DNA of 64,000 bases from Clostridia bacterium (lineage in GTDB: Bacteria > Bacillota > Clostridia > TANB77 > CAG-508): NCBI GenBank assembly GCA_017625465.1, contig JAGAKS010000001.1, positions 105,611 to 169,610 on the forward strand. Direction: 5' to 3'. How positions within the stretch are numbered: the stretch's first letter is position 1; the number at the start of each line of letters is the position of its first letter. Positions 44,120 through 51,369 of this stretch are shown one piece after another. A program made the translations under genes and the position numbers. The notes below the pieces were generated by a model that was not told the DNA's origin, ran no database searches, and was given only the letters and a program-made list of their open reading frames with translations.

Positions 44120-44632
44120 TTATACTTTTTTGGTTAATATTACAAACATTGTCTTACCTTCCAAAAATGGTTTCTTTTCAACTGTAGCAATGTCCTCTAA
44201 AGACTCTGCAAACTTATTTAAAATATTTTCGCCTGCTTTTACGTTATTTAGCTCTCTACCTCTGAATCTTAAAGTAAATTTTACTTTATTTCCGCTTTCT
44301 AAAAAGCTTCTTGCGTTTTTGCTTTTGAAATTAAAATCATGTTCTCCAATATTACTTGAAACTCTGATTTCTTTAACTTCTACAGCTTTTTGATTTTTTC
44401 TAGATTCTTTTTCTTTTTTAGCTTGATCAAATTTATACTTACCATAGTCCATTATTTTACAAACTACTGGTGTAGCATTTGGTGCAACTAAAACTAAATC
44501 TAAATCTTTTTCTTCAGCTAAAGCTATTGCTTTGTCAATTGCTAACACTCCTATTTTTTCGCCATTTTCATCAATAACTTGAACTTCTTTTTCTCTAATT
44601 TGTCTGTTAATAGGCAATTCTTGTTTTATAAT
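44120..44632 (-). CDS. infC: Translation initiation factor IF-3, AUU start
   Basis: A 170-residue IF-3, which binds the 30S subunit and checks start-codon fidelity. N-terminal domain INRQIREKEVQVIDENGEKI, linker and C-terminal domain (VKFTLRFRGRELNNVKAGE). I chose ATT at 44630-44632: GGAGG lies six bases upstream, while the first standard start (TTG, 44617) is 21 bases away from that site. The next codon is ATA, another rare start. A non-AUG start that IF-3 itself discriminates against is classical autoregulation in E. coli. An L20 leader lies upstream. No ATG, GTG or TTG occurs between. Confidence 0.93.
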   Translation of the reverse strand: MIKQELPINRQIREKEVQVIDENGEKIGVLAIDKAIALAEEKDLDLVLVAPNATPVVCKIMDYGKYKFDQAKKEKESRKNQKAVEVKEIRVSSNIGEHDFNFKSKNARSFLESGNKVKFTLRFRGRELNNVKAGENILNKFAESLEDIATVEKKPFLEGKTMFVILTKKV

Positions 44633-44643
44633 AAAACACCTCC

Positions 44644-44776
44644 AAAAAAAAATTTGACTTATTTTAAAAAGTCAAATCCACATAAATATCTTATAAATAT
44701 TTGCATAAATAATGATATTTTCAACCTTATAATCTGCATGACATAAGGTGAGAAGTGGATACTTCTTCTTAAAACA
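44644..44776 (-). ncRNA. L20 leader (infC-rpmI-rplT attenuator)
   Basis: The minus-strand transcript carries AAGTATCCACTTCTCACCTTA and later GGTTG and GTGGATTTGAC, then a terminator stem AAATTTGACTT/AAGTCAAATTT followed by nine Ts and the infC GGAGG. The CCACTTCTCACCTTATG segment with its distal partner is characteristic of the L20 leader family, in which L20 binding promotes termination. A consensus promoter lies upstream. Confidence 0.85.
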
Positions 44777-44781
44777 TATAT

Positions 44782-44810
44782 ATTTTACTACGAAATTGCA
44801 GTGGTGTCAA
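44782..44810 (-). promoter_or_regulatory. Promoter of the infC operon
   Basis: TTGACA (44805-44810), 17 bases, TAAAAT (44782-44787). It places the transcription start at the beginning of the L20 leader. Confidence 0.85.
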
Positions 44811-44880
44811 GCATTTTTTTACTTTTTTATCATTATTTTTTATATTAAGTGCAAAGTATAATATAAAATAAACATTACAC

Positions 44881-45357
44881 TTATTTATTTTTATTAAGTA
44901 AAATATTTTTCATTTCTATAATATCATAAAAAGGTATACTTATTCCTTTTTGCGCTAGTTTTATAACAGTCATTGAAGTATTTATAATTTCATTCTTTAA
45001 ACTTTCTGTTATTTCAACATCTTGCTTTTTATTTTGATATTTACTTTCTATGTATTCTTCTGTGGTAGGAAATATATTTTGTATTAAAAATGTTTTTTCT
45101 TTTCCTAAAACTTTGCCAAAAACAAAATTATATACTCTCTTTTTTGATTTCTTTTTGTGTTCATATATAGTTTTGTATTTATCTGTTTTACTTGAAATTG
45201 GTACAAACCAAATTATTCTTTCATTATCTGGATCATTAAAACAAAAATAGCAAGGTCTTTTATTACCATTTTCCTTGTTTTCCATCAATTTATATCCTTT
45301 AAATAATTCAAAAAAATTATCTTTTATAAAATAAAACTTTCCATTTTCTACTCTCAT
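44881..45357 (-). CDS. Type III toxin (ToxN/CptN/TenpN-like endoribonuclease)
   Basis: A 158-residue protein, probably the endoribonuclease toxin of a type III toxin-antitoxin pair. It begins MRVENGKFYFIKDNFFELF. Near residue 50 it has IIWFVPISSK, then KYKTIYEHKKK and near residue 88 KVLGKEKTFLIQNIFPTTEEY; a helical end follows. The VPISSK stretch followed by basic residues resembles the PLTSPK-type active-site region of ToxN, and the FLIQN-FP segment fits what I remember of CptN relatives. The assignment rests mainly on context: the gene directly follows a tandem-repeat RNA gene and its terminator. GAGG lies before the ATG. It sits between coaX and the infC promoter with no other gene. Closest family (CptN versus ToxN) is uncertain. 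Confidence 0.78.
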   Translation of the reverse strand: MRVENGKFYFIKDNFFELFKGYKLMENKENGNKRPCYFCFNDPDNERIIWFVPISSKTDKYKTIYEHKKKSKKRVYNFVFGKVLGKEKTFLIQNIFPTTEEYIESKYQNKKQDVEITESLKNEIINTSMTVIKLAQKGISIPFYDIIEMKNILLNKNK

Positions 45358-45375
45358 TATTACCTCATTTCTAAC

Positions 45376-45407
45376 AAAAAATCTACCTTCGAAAAGGTAG
45401 ATTTTTT
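45376..45407 (-). terminator. Terminator between antitoxin RNA and toxin gene
   Basis: AAAAAATCTACCT/AGGTAGATTTTTT, a 13-bp stem with a six-base loop and a T-run at the end on the minus strand. In type III systems a terminator at this place sets the high ratio of RNA antitoxin to toxin message. Confidence 0.88.
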
Positions 45408-45552
45408 ATACATTTGTCCACCTACGCATTTATTTGTCGCAAGTAGGGTTGCGAGTAACATTTGCTCACCTATGCATTTATACCCCGCAAATAGGGTTGC
45501 GGCTAACATTTGATTTTGGACAAGATACTATTTATCAAGTATCTTTACTATT
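45376..45552 (-). ncRNA. Type III antitoxin RNA: two 48-nt pseudoknot repeats plus the start of a third
   Basis: Repeat units lie at 45465-45512 and 45417-45464, exactly 48 bases each, and a third copy begins at 45416 (CAAATGT). Each unit opens with CAAATGTTA and has a hairpin: CCGCAA-CCCTAT-TTGCGG in unit A (45485-45502) and TCGCAA-CCCTAC-TTGCGA in unit B (45437-45454). The loop then pairs with a downstream ATAGG (A) or GTAGG (B), giving an H-type pseudoknot. Both the stem end (C-G to U-A) and the loop pairing (U-A to C-G) change in a compensating way, so the structure is conserved. The promoter lies upstream and the terminator downstream. This fits a ToxI/CptI-like RNA that the toxin itself cuts into single units. 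Confidence 0.87.
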
Positions 45553-45558
45553 ATATTT

Positions 45559-45588
45559 ATTATAATATGTTTTTATGCATAAAGTCAA
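45559..45588 (-). promoter_or_regulatory. Promoter of the type III toxin-antitoxin locus
   Basis: TTGACT (45583-45588), 18 bases, TATAAT (45559-45564). Transcription would start near 45552, just before the first repeat. Confidence 0.82.
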
Positions 45589-45614
45589 TACTTCTATATC
45601 AAATAATATAACTA

Positions 45615-46373
45615 TTATTTTTGTTTGTACAATTCTTTCAAACCTTCAAAAATTAAGTTCTTATCTTGGATAATATCTTTGGCTACGTATTTTGCAACAT
45701 AGTCTGAATTTCCTCCAGTAAGAACCACTGTATATTTTTCTCCAGTTTCCTCTTCTACTTTTTTTCTAAGTCCGTTTATCATGCTACTGTGTCCAAAAAT
45801 TGCACCTGCATTTATACACTCTGCTGTATCTAAACCTACAACTTGTTTTGGATTACCCAAAGTAAAATTTGAAAGTTGAGAAGCTTTTCCAATAAGAGCA
45901 TCTACACTAGTTTTTAAACCTGGGCATATCATTCCACCCATAAATTTACCTTCTTTATTTATAACACTACAAGTTGTAGCAGTTCCCATATCAAATACAA
46001 TTATTGGAGTTTTATATTTTGATATTGCCCCTGTACTATCTGCAATTAAATCAGCTCCTAAGGCTCTTACACATTCCTCACTCATATGAAAGGTTTTAGG
46101 TATATCTCTTTTTACAAGAATTGTATTTAATCCAGTAATATTGTATAAAGCTTTTTCAACCTCGTTTGTTATTTCTGGTACAACAGAAGCCATAATTATA
46201 TCTGTTATTTCTTTTATACTAGTATTTTCTTCTAATACATTTTTAATAATTACAGTGTATTCATCTGCTGTTCTTGCTTTTTCTGTACTAATTCTAAATG
46301 TTTTTTCTATTTTTTCATCATTTATTATTCCAAAATAAATTGTTGTATTTCCAATATCTACTCCTAATAACAT
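45615..46373 (-). CDS. coaX: Type III pantothenate kinase
   Basis: A 252-residue ASKHA-fold kinase that makes 4'-phosphopantothenate, the first step to CoA. LLGVDIGNTTIYFGI at the N-terminus (phosphate loop), GADLIADSTGAI near 107, VFDMGTATTCSVIN near 127, GGMICPGLKTSVDALIGKASQL near 148 and LTGGNSDYVA near 220 are all typical. Length and motifs are standard. Eighteen bases separate it from the TIGR01440 gene upstream. The toxin-antitoxin promoter lies just downstream of its stop. Confidence 0.96.
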   Translation of the reverse strand: MLLGVDIGNTTIYFGIINDEKIEKTFRISTEKARTADEYTVIIKNVLEENTSIKEITDIIMASVVPEITNEVEKALYNITGLNTILVKRDIPKTFHMSEECVRALGADLIADSTGAISKYKTPIIVFDMGTATTCSVINKEGKFMGGMICPGLKTSVDALIGKASQLSNFTLGNPKQVVGLDTAECINAGAIFGHSSMINGLRKKVEEETGEKYTVVLTGGNSDYVAKYVAKDIIQDKNLIFEGLKELYKQK

Positions 46374-46390
46374 AAATCTTCTCCCATATT

Positions 46391-46942
46391 TTATTCATAT
46401 TTTGCTCTTTCTCCGCCTATATATTTAGGTCTTGTATATGCACATATAATGTTTGCTTTGTATAATTTATTAACCGATAATCGAATAGGCACTGTAACTC
46501 TTTTCAAATGCATTCCTATTAAAGTTTCGCCAATATCTAATCCATAGTCTGCCTTAACTTCTTCTACTAAAACAGGCTCTTTCATATTTTTGTATGTTAC
46601 TGTTGCAAAAGAACCACCTGCATGAATTTGTGGAACTGCACATACAATTTCATAGCCCATTTTTTCGGCAACACTTTTTTCTACTACTAAGCATCTATTT
46701 AGATGTTCACAGCATTGTGCTGCTAAGTTTACTCGTCTTTTGTCTAATTCTTCTTTTATTCCATTATATATAGCTTTTGCAACATCTTCACTTGAATTTT
46801 TACCAATGTTTCCGCCAAGTACTTCACTAGTTGAACAACCTACTACTAACAAAGAACCTTCTTTTATTTTAGCTTTTTCTTCTATCTTTTCAAATAATTC
46901 TTTTATAATTATTTTACTTTCTTTTTCTATTTCTGCTAACAT
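46391..46942 (-). CDS. TIGR01440/UPF0340 family protein
   Basis: A 183-residue protein of the TIGR01440 (YwlG-like) family. LLVVGCSTSEVLGGNIGKNSS near 36, LAAQCCEHLNRCLVVEK near 80, VPQIHAGGSFATVTY near 112 and ADYGLDIGETLIGMHLK near 140 are characteristic. The fold is related to sugar-phosphate-binding proteins; the reaction is unknown. It sits directly upstream of coaX and probably shares a message. Confidence 0.88.
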   Translation of the reverse strand: MLAEIEKESKIIIKELFEKIEEKAKIKEGSLLVVGCSTSEVLGGNIGKNSSEDVAKAIYNGIKEELDKRRVNLAAQCCEHLNRCLVVEKSVAEKMGYEIVCAVPQIHAGGSFATVTYKNMKEPVLVEEVKADYGLDIGETLIGMHLKRVTVPIRLSVNKLYKANIICAYTRPKYIGGERAKYE

Positions 46943-47003
46943 AAATATCTCCTATTAAAAATATATATTGATTATAGCTCTATCACTATAAAAAAGCAAC
47001 AAA

Positions 47004-47030
47004 AAACTCGAAAGTAAAACTTTCGAGTTT
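47004..47030 (-). terminator. Intrinsic terminator after rpsI
   Basis: AAACTCGAAAGT/ACTTTCGAGTTT perfect stem with a short loop followed by TTTTTT on the minus strand, ten bases after the rpsI stop. Confidence 0.85.
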
Positions 47031-47039
47031 GATATTTGA

Positions 47040-47444
47040 TTAACGTTTGCTGAATTGTGGAGCTTTTCTAGCTTTTTTAAGACCGTATTTCTTTCTTTCT
47101 TTCATTCTTGGATCTCTTGTTAAGAATCCGTTTTGTTTTAAAGCTGGTCTAAATTCGCTATTTGCTTGTAATAAAGCTCTTGCAATACCGTGTCTGATAG
47201 CACCTGCTTGACCTGTGTATCCTCCACCTGTAACTTTAACTATTACATCATATTTTCCAACTGTATTTGTAACTGCAAATGGTTGGTTAACGATAACTTT
47301 TAATATTTCTGTTCCAAAATATTCATCTAATTTTTTTCCATTAACAACTATTTCACCTTTACCTGCTGTTAATCTAACTCTAGCTATTGATTCTTTTCTT
47401 CTTCCTGTTCCAAGGAATACTATATTTTCAGATTTCTTTGCCAT
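47040..47444 (-). CDS. rpsI: 30S ribosomal protein S9
   Basis: A 134-residue S9 whose basic C-terminus ([17 protein letters not shown]) reaches the P-site t[19 protein letters not shown] at the start and [18 protein letters not shown] near 70 are typical. The ATG at 47444 is used; a TTG at 47462 would lie on top of the GGGAGG site. It is three bases behind rplM, the universal rplM-rpsI pair. Confidence 0.97.
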   Translation of the reverse strand: MAKKSENIVFLGTGRRKESIARVRLTAGKGEIVVNGKKLDEYFGTEILKVIVNQPFAVTNTVGKYDVIVKVTGGGYTGQAGAIRHGIARALLQANSEFRPALKQNGFLTRDPRMKERKKYGLKKARKAPQFSKR

Positions 47445-47446
47445 AA

Positions 47447-47884
47447 TTATTTTACCTCCCAAACTTCTGGTTTTTGAGCTGCGTTTTCATGTTCGCTTCC
47501 TGCATATACTCTTAATTTTTTAATCATTTGTCTTCCTAATCTGTTGTGTGGAAGCATTCCTTTAACTGCAAGCATCATAGCTTTTTCAGGAGTTTTTTCC
47601 ATCATTACTCTAGCAGAAGTTTCTTTCATTCCACCAATATATCCTGAATGATGTCTGTAAACTTTTTGATCTAATTTATGTCCAGTTAAAACTGCATCTT
47701 TACAATTTACTATAATTACAAAATCACCTGTATCAACGTTTGTTGAAAAAGTTGGTTTGTGTTTTCCTCTTAATAATTTTGCTGCTTCAGTTGCAACTCT
47801 ACCTAAAGATTTGTCTGTAGCATCTAATATATACCATTTTCTTTCGATTTCAGCTTTTTTAGGGCTATATGTAGTATTATTCAT
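47447..47884 (-). CDS. rplM: 50S ribosomal protein L13
   Basis: A 145-residue L13. [24 protein letters not shown] near residue 15, then [18 protein letters not shown] and [18 protein letters not shown] are diagnostic. GGAGG precedes the ATG. An L13 leader lies upstream, so self-control by L13 is likely. Confidence 0.98.
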   Translation of the reverse strand: MNNTTYSPKKAEIERKWYILDATDKSLGRVATEAAKLLRGKHKPTFSTNVDTGDFVIIVNCKDAVLTGHKLDQKVYRHHSGYIGGMKETSARVMMEKTPEKAMMLAVKGMLPHNRLGRQMIKKLRVYAGSEHENAAQKPEVWEVK

Positions 47885-47904
47885 GGTAATCCTCCATTCT
47901 AAAA

Positions 47905-47995
47905 TTCATATATTCTTTTATCTATATACAAATTCAGCATTTCAAGTTACCGGGGAGAAACTTTATCTACCGAATTTACATATTACGTTATAATG
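47905..47995 (-). ncRNA. Ribosomal protein L13 leader RNA
   Basis: Between promoter and rplM the transcript contains CGGTAGATAAAGTTTCTCC, CCGGTAACTTGAAATGCTGA and AATTTGTAT, which match my memory of the Firmicutes L13 leader (short stems around a CCGGUAA core). Boundaries are approximate. Confidence 0.65.
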
Positions 47996-48002
47996 CTATA
48001 TT

Positions 48003-48032
48003 ATTATAATACAACCCCACTTAAAAAGTCAA
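48003..48032 (-). promoter_or_regulatory. Promoter of rplM-rpsI
   Basis: TTGACT (48027-48032), 18 bases, TATAAT (48003-48008), just upstream of the L13 leader. Confidence 0.75.
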
Positions 48033-48059
48033 GCTTTTTTTGAAATTTCTTTAAATCTT

Positions 48060-48738
48060 TTAATTTGTATCTAAAACATCATCTTGCAATATGTCATCAT
48101 AGTAATAGTAGGTTTCTGGAACTTTACCTACAATAATACTTTCTGTAAGTAAAACTCTGCTATCATATTCATTTCTTATAACATTAAATGGTGTTAAAAT
48201 ACTAGCCTTAGTTTTTATGTCAAGATATATTCTATGTAAAGTTTGGTTAATTCCGAACAGACGTAAATTCAGAATTAACTTTAGCAGTTACCCCACCTGA
48301 GGCTTCCATCTTTATATGAAATTTTGGTCCTATTGCAGAAAGACCTGAAAAACCTGTAATTGCTCCCATATTTATTGCTACTACTACCTGTTCTTTTTTA
48401 TCTATTTCATTTTTAATATTTGCAGTTATTTTAGAAACCATCTCATTTATCGGTACTATTTTTGCCTTTACCATAGTTATATTTCCATCTGAACTTTTTT
48501 GAAGTTCAACAAAATCTTCATACTCATAATCTCTCATTACTTTATTTACTTCTTCTGATGAAACATTTATCGCTATACTAGATGCTTTATTTTTGCAAGA
48601 AGATTCAAAAATTGGATATGCTGCTAAAATAAAACTTATTATACAAAAAAGAATAATAACTATTATTATAAAAAGAAAGATTTTAAACTTATTAATCTTT
48701 GGAATTTTTATTCTTGGTCTTGAATATATTTTTTCCAT
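48060..48738 (-). pseudogene. yunB: Sporulation protein YunB, interrupted by a one-base insertion
   Basis: YunB is a sigma-E-controlled membrane protein required for normal spore formation in B. subtilis. The first 163 residues are in frame (membrane helix about 20-42, then CKNKASSIAINVSSEEVN) and stop at 48247 after EFTSVRN. If one base near 48255 is removed, reading continues GINQTLHRIYLDIKTKASIL and on to YYYYDDILQ, giving the complete family C-terminus and a stop at 48060. About 228 residues would result. Either a true frameshift or a sequencing error. It follows sipL by 12 bases. Confidence 0.85.
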
Positions 48739-48750
48739 TTAATTCCTCTT

Positions 48751-49899
48751 CTATTTTACAATATACAATTTTTCTCCAACATTTATTCTATCTGGGTTTT
48801 CCAAATTATTTGCTTGTATAATAGAATCCATTGTAACTTTAAACATTTTAGCAATTTTCCAAACAGTATCATGAGGTTTCACAAAATATACCACCATGCT
48901 ATATTCATTTTTCTTTTCTAAATCTTTTTCTTCTATTTCTTCGATAAAGCTTATATTCTTTTCCACACCATCAACACACATTTCGACATCACTTTTCTTT
49001 AATTCTATTTCTCTGTCTAAGCCATACATATCTTGAATTACAGATATTTCTTCTTGTTCATACATTTCTAAATTAATATCAATATCTACTTCAAAAGTTA
49101 ATTTGCTACTTATAACAGAATCTACTTTAAAAAGCATATTTCTAATAATAAAATCACTTTCACATACATTGTCTTCTTTTGCATTTTCCATATCTATAAA
49201 ACTTGTAATTGGATATGATGCGGTTATACTTTCTTCTTTTAATTCTTCAGTTTGATAAGTAATTTTTAAATTCAAATCAGCTTTTGAAAGAACTTTATTA
49301 AAACTAACCTTGTTTTCAACATTAGCTATTTCTAAATCCACTCTTGAAATTTCTGATATACTAGTTTGATTTTCTGTTTCTATACCCTCTCTTATAACAC
49401 TACTTCCTTTACCTTCTCCAACTATTTTCTTTATTTGGAAATTTTCTTCTCTTATTTGAATCTTTTCATCTTCTACACTTTTTATAAATTCAAATTCTTT
49501 TTTCTCAAAAAACTCTGCAGTTATTCCCAGTGTTGCAGTAACAGAAAGTTTTCTTTCATTTAAGATTTTAGCTTCTATGTTTTTTAAATTAACTTTCTCT
49601 CTTGCTTTAAAAGTTTCTTCTATACCATCATCTTCGACATTTTCTATAAAATCTAATGTAATTTCTAAGCTTCTACTTTCACCGCTTTCTGATAAATAAG
49701 TAACATATCCATCAACATTTCCATCTAATCTTAATTTACCTCTAGTTATTTCTTCTTTTCTAATGTAAACATTGGCATTTGTGCTTTTTATAGCTACCAT
49801 ATCTGGTTTTATGTCTGGAACTATTATATCAGCCCTTACTTCAAATTCTTTCTCCTTTTGCATTACTTTGCGATTTATTCTCATTTTCTGTTTTTCCAT
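48751..49899 (-). CDS. sipL: Spore coat morphogenesis protein SipL (DUF3794 plus LysM)
   Basis: A 382-residue protein. Residues 1-325 carry two DUF3794-type repeats (RADIIVPDIKPDMVAIKS near 23 is the hallmark), and residues about 332-382 form a LysM domain (VKPHDTVWKIAKMFKVT, NPDRINVGEKLYIVK). SipL (SpoVID/SafA counterpart in Clostridia) links the SpoIVA basement layer to the coat and acts in the mother cell. It is shorter than the about 500-residue C. difficile protein. The Shine-Dalgarno is in a hairpin (49908-49946). yunB follows directly. Confidence 0.87.
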   Translation of the reverse strand: MEKQKMRINRKVMQKEKEFEVRADIIVPDIKPDMVAIKSTNANVYIRKEEITRGKLRLDGNVDGYVTYLSESGESRSLEITLDFIENVEDDGIEETFKAREKVNLKNIEAKILNERKLSVTATLGITAEFFEKKEFEFIKSVEDEKIQIREENFQIKKIVGEGKGSSVIREGIETENQTSISEISRVDLEIANVENKVSFNKVLSKADLNLKITYQTEELKEESITASYPITSFIDMENAKEDNVCESDFIIRNMLFKVDSVISSKLTFEVDIDINLEMYEQEEISVIQDMYGLDREIELKKSDVEMCVDGVEKNISFIEEIEEKDLEKKNEYSMVVYFVKPHDTVWKIAKMFKVTMDSIIQANNLENPDRINVGEKLYIVK

Positions 49900-49907
49900 A
49901 AAAAATC

Positions 49908-49946
49908 CTCCATAAAAATATATTTGTTTATATTATTTATATGGAG
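49908..49946 (-). promoter_or_regulatory. Hairpin sequestering the sipL ribosome-binding site
   Basis: CTCCATA (49940-49946 in RNA order) and TATGGAG (49908-49914) pair with a 25-base AT loop. The 3' arm contains the GGAG used for sipL, whose ATG lies nine bases further. Confidence 0.45.
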
Positions 49947-49956
49947 AAAAAAAAGA

Positions 49957-49980
49957 AAAATTCCTAAAATTAGGAATTTT
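49957..49980 (-). terminator. Intrinsic terminator of veg
   Basis: AAAATTCCTAA/TTAGGAATTTT stem followed by a T-rich run on the minus strand; it overlaps the last codons of veg. Confidence 0.7.
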
Positions 49981-50290
49981 CTAAATATGCTTCTTGTTTA
50001 ATATGTTTCTTTAATTCGACATGATTTTGTAAAACTGGAGCAACTGGATTGCCATCACAGAATTTTACTTCAACTGTCTTAGTAAATAAATCAGTATAAT
50101 TATAAGAACCAACTCTATCTACATCTTCAAACTTTACTCTAAAATATTTAGGATAAGTATTTTCAATTGTAGCTACTTTCTCTTGTGGTTTACTTCTCTT
50201 TCCTGGTGATTCTTTAACAATTATCTTTTTTCCTATGTTATCTTCTAAATTTTTTCTTAAGTCTGCAATTTCAGATCTGTAAATTCCCAT
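49970..50290 (-). CDS. veg: Veg family protein
   Basis: A 106-residue protein of the Veg family, a small SH3-like protein made abundantly in growing Firmicutes; B. subtilis Veg affects biofilm formation. EIADLRKNLEDNIGKKIIVK at the start and FRVKFEDVDRVGSYNYTDLFTKTVEV fit. The C-terminus is longer than the about 86-residue B. subtilis protein. The ATG at 50290 has AGGTGG upstream. A strong promoter lies at 50338-50366, as for the classical veg promoter. Confidence 0.82.
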   Translation of the reverse strand: MGIYRSEIADLRKNLEDNIGKKIIVKESPGKRSKPQEKVATIENTYPKYFRVKFEDVDRVGSYNYTDLFTKTVEVKFCDGNPVAPVLQNHVELKKHIKQEAYLENS

Positions 50291-50337
50291 AAATACCACC
50301 TACTAATCCTTCATATATTTGCTTTTTCAATAAGTAA

Positions 50338-50366
50338 TTTATATCACGGTTTAGTAGCAATGTCAA
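50338..50366 (-). promoter_or_regulatory. Strong sigma-A promoter of veg
   Basis: TTGACA (50361-50366), 17 bases, TATAAA (50338-50343), with the start codon about 45 bases from the expected transcription start. Confidence 0.85.
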
Positions 50367-50447
50367 AGCACATTTTTAGCGCAAAAAATCTTGAAATCAG
50401 CTTATATCAACGATTCCACAGATTTGACTTTCAATGTGTTTTTTGTA

Positions 50448-50738
50448 TTACATTTTCATTTCATGTTTGTTACATTCTTCTTTTTCATGCTCTTTGATAT
50501 ATTTAAGTTTTGTTGCCTGACCTCCTCTAATATGCCTTTCTGCTTTATTCTCATCTAATACCTTTCTAACCTCCATTGCCAAATTATTATTTATATAAAG
50601 TAGTCTAAAAGCAATATCTTTATGTACAGTACTTTTGCTTATTCCAAATTTTTTAGCAGCTCCTCTTACTGTATCTTTTGTATCTATTATATATTCAGCA
50701 AGTTTTACTACTCTTTCTTCTATCGAAATTTCCTTCAT
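50448..50738 (-). CDS. spoIIID: Sporulation transcriptional regulator SpoIIID
   Basis: A 96-residue mother-cell transcription factor that adjusts the sigma-E regulon and switches on sigK. VVKLAEYIIDTKDTVRGAAKKFGISKSTVHKDI contains the helix-turn-helix, followed by RGGQATKLKYIKE and a basic end. The ATG at 50738 is used with GGGGG seven bases upstream; the longer reading from 50759 is rejected. The site lies in the 3' arm of a large hairpin (50745-50793) that is followed by seven Ts and then the ATG. A possible sigma-E -10 (AATACAAT) lies upstream, but I could not confirm a -35. Confidence 0.94.
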   Translation of the reverse strand: MKEISIEERVVKLAEYIIDTKDTVRGAAKKFGISKSTVHKDIAFRLLYINNNLAMEVRKVLDENKAERHIRGGQATKLKYIKEHEKEECNKHEMKM

Positions 50739-50744
50739 AAAAAA

Positions 50745-50793
50745 ACCCCCATACGTCAAATACTTTTGCTTAATTGTATTCGCGTATGTGGGT
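50745..50793 (-). promoter_or_regulatory. Hairpin with U-run directly in front of spoIIID, covering its ribosome-binding site
   Basis: In RNA order ACCCACATACG (50783-50793) pairs with CGTATGGGGGT (50745-50755; one G-U pair) around a 27-base loop. Seven Us and the start codon follow. It therefore looks like a terminator and a translation block at once. Confidence 0.55.
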
Positions 50794-50805
50794 TAATAGA
50801 ACATT

Positions 50806-51360
50806 TTAAATATCGAAAAAATATGTAGCTTCTAAGTCTGCTTCATGTAACAAAAGAGCCAAAGGATATTTTTTAAAGGCTAAACCCAAAGTAGTATATT
50901 GTTCTTTTGGTTCCGTAAATCCCATATGCCAACGTATTGCATATTTTTCTTCACTAGTTAATTTCATATATTCTGTAATCATCATAACAGATTTTTCTCC
51001 ATGTCCATAAGGAATGGTATCCTCTACTGTGTAATATGGAACTTTTTCCCATACACCTAATTCATTCTTTGCATTTCTGTAATCTACTTTATAAAAGTTT
51101 GCTTTACAAATATCATGAAGCAAAGCAACAATTTTTACTGTATCTTCTGAAACTTCAAGGTCTATTGGTGTATGCTTAACTTTTTCAGTTAATATTTCAT
51201 ATACCTTCATACTGTGTTCTACAAGACCACCTTCATAATCTCCATGAAATCTAGTGCTAGCCGGAGCCTTATAAAAATCTGTCTTATCTAAAAATTTTAA
51301 TAAATCTTCCATACCTTCTCTATTTATACTTTTTAATAAACTAATAAATTCTTCTTTCAT
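50806..51360 (-). CDS. HD-domain phosphohydrolase
   Basis: A 184-residue HD-superfamily protein. Metal ligands are visible as GLVEHSMKV near residue 46, LLHDICKANFYKV near 80 (the HD pair), GHGEKS near 119 and RWHMGFTE near 144. The N-terminal STRFHGDYEGGLVEHS pattern matches proteins that hydrolyse nucleotides or cyclic nucleotides in Firmicutes and phages; exact substrate is unknown. It lies upstream of spoIIID with its own AT-rich gap of about 70 bases. Confidence 0.85.
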   Translation of the reverse strand: MKEEFISLLKSINREGMEDLLKFLDKTDFYKAPASTRFHGDYEGGLVEHSMKVYEILTEKVKHTPIDLEVSEDTVKIVALLHDICKANFYKVDYRNAKNELGVWEKVPYYTVEDTIPYGHGEKSVMMITEYMKLTSEEKYAIRWHMGFTEPKEQYTTLGLAFKKYPLALLLHEADLEATYFFDI

Positions 51361-51369
51361 AATAACCTC

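Noticed and set aside
44120-44617. infC starting at TTG 44617
   Set aside because: The ribosome-binding site is 21 bases away; ATT at 44632 has correct spacing.
45411-45512. The 48-bp repeats could be read as a tiny CRISPR array
   Set aside because: The copies are directly adjacent without spacers, each has an internal hairpin and pseudoknot, no cas genes are near, and a terminator plus toxin-like gene follow.
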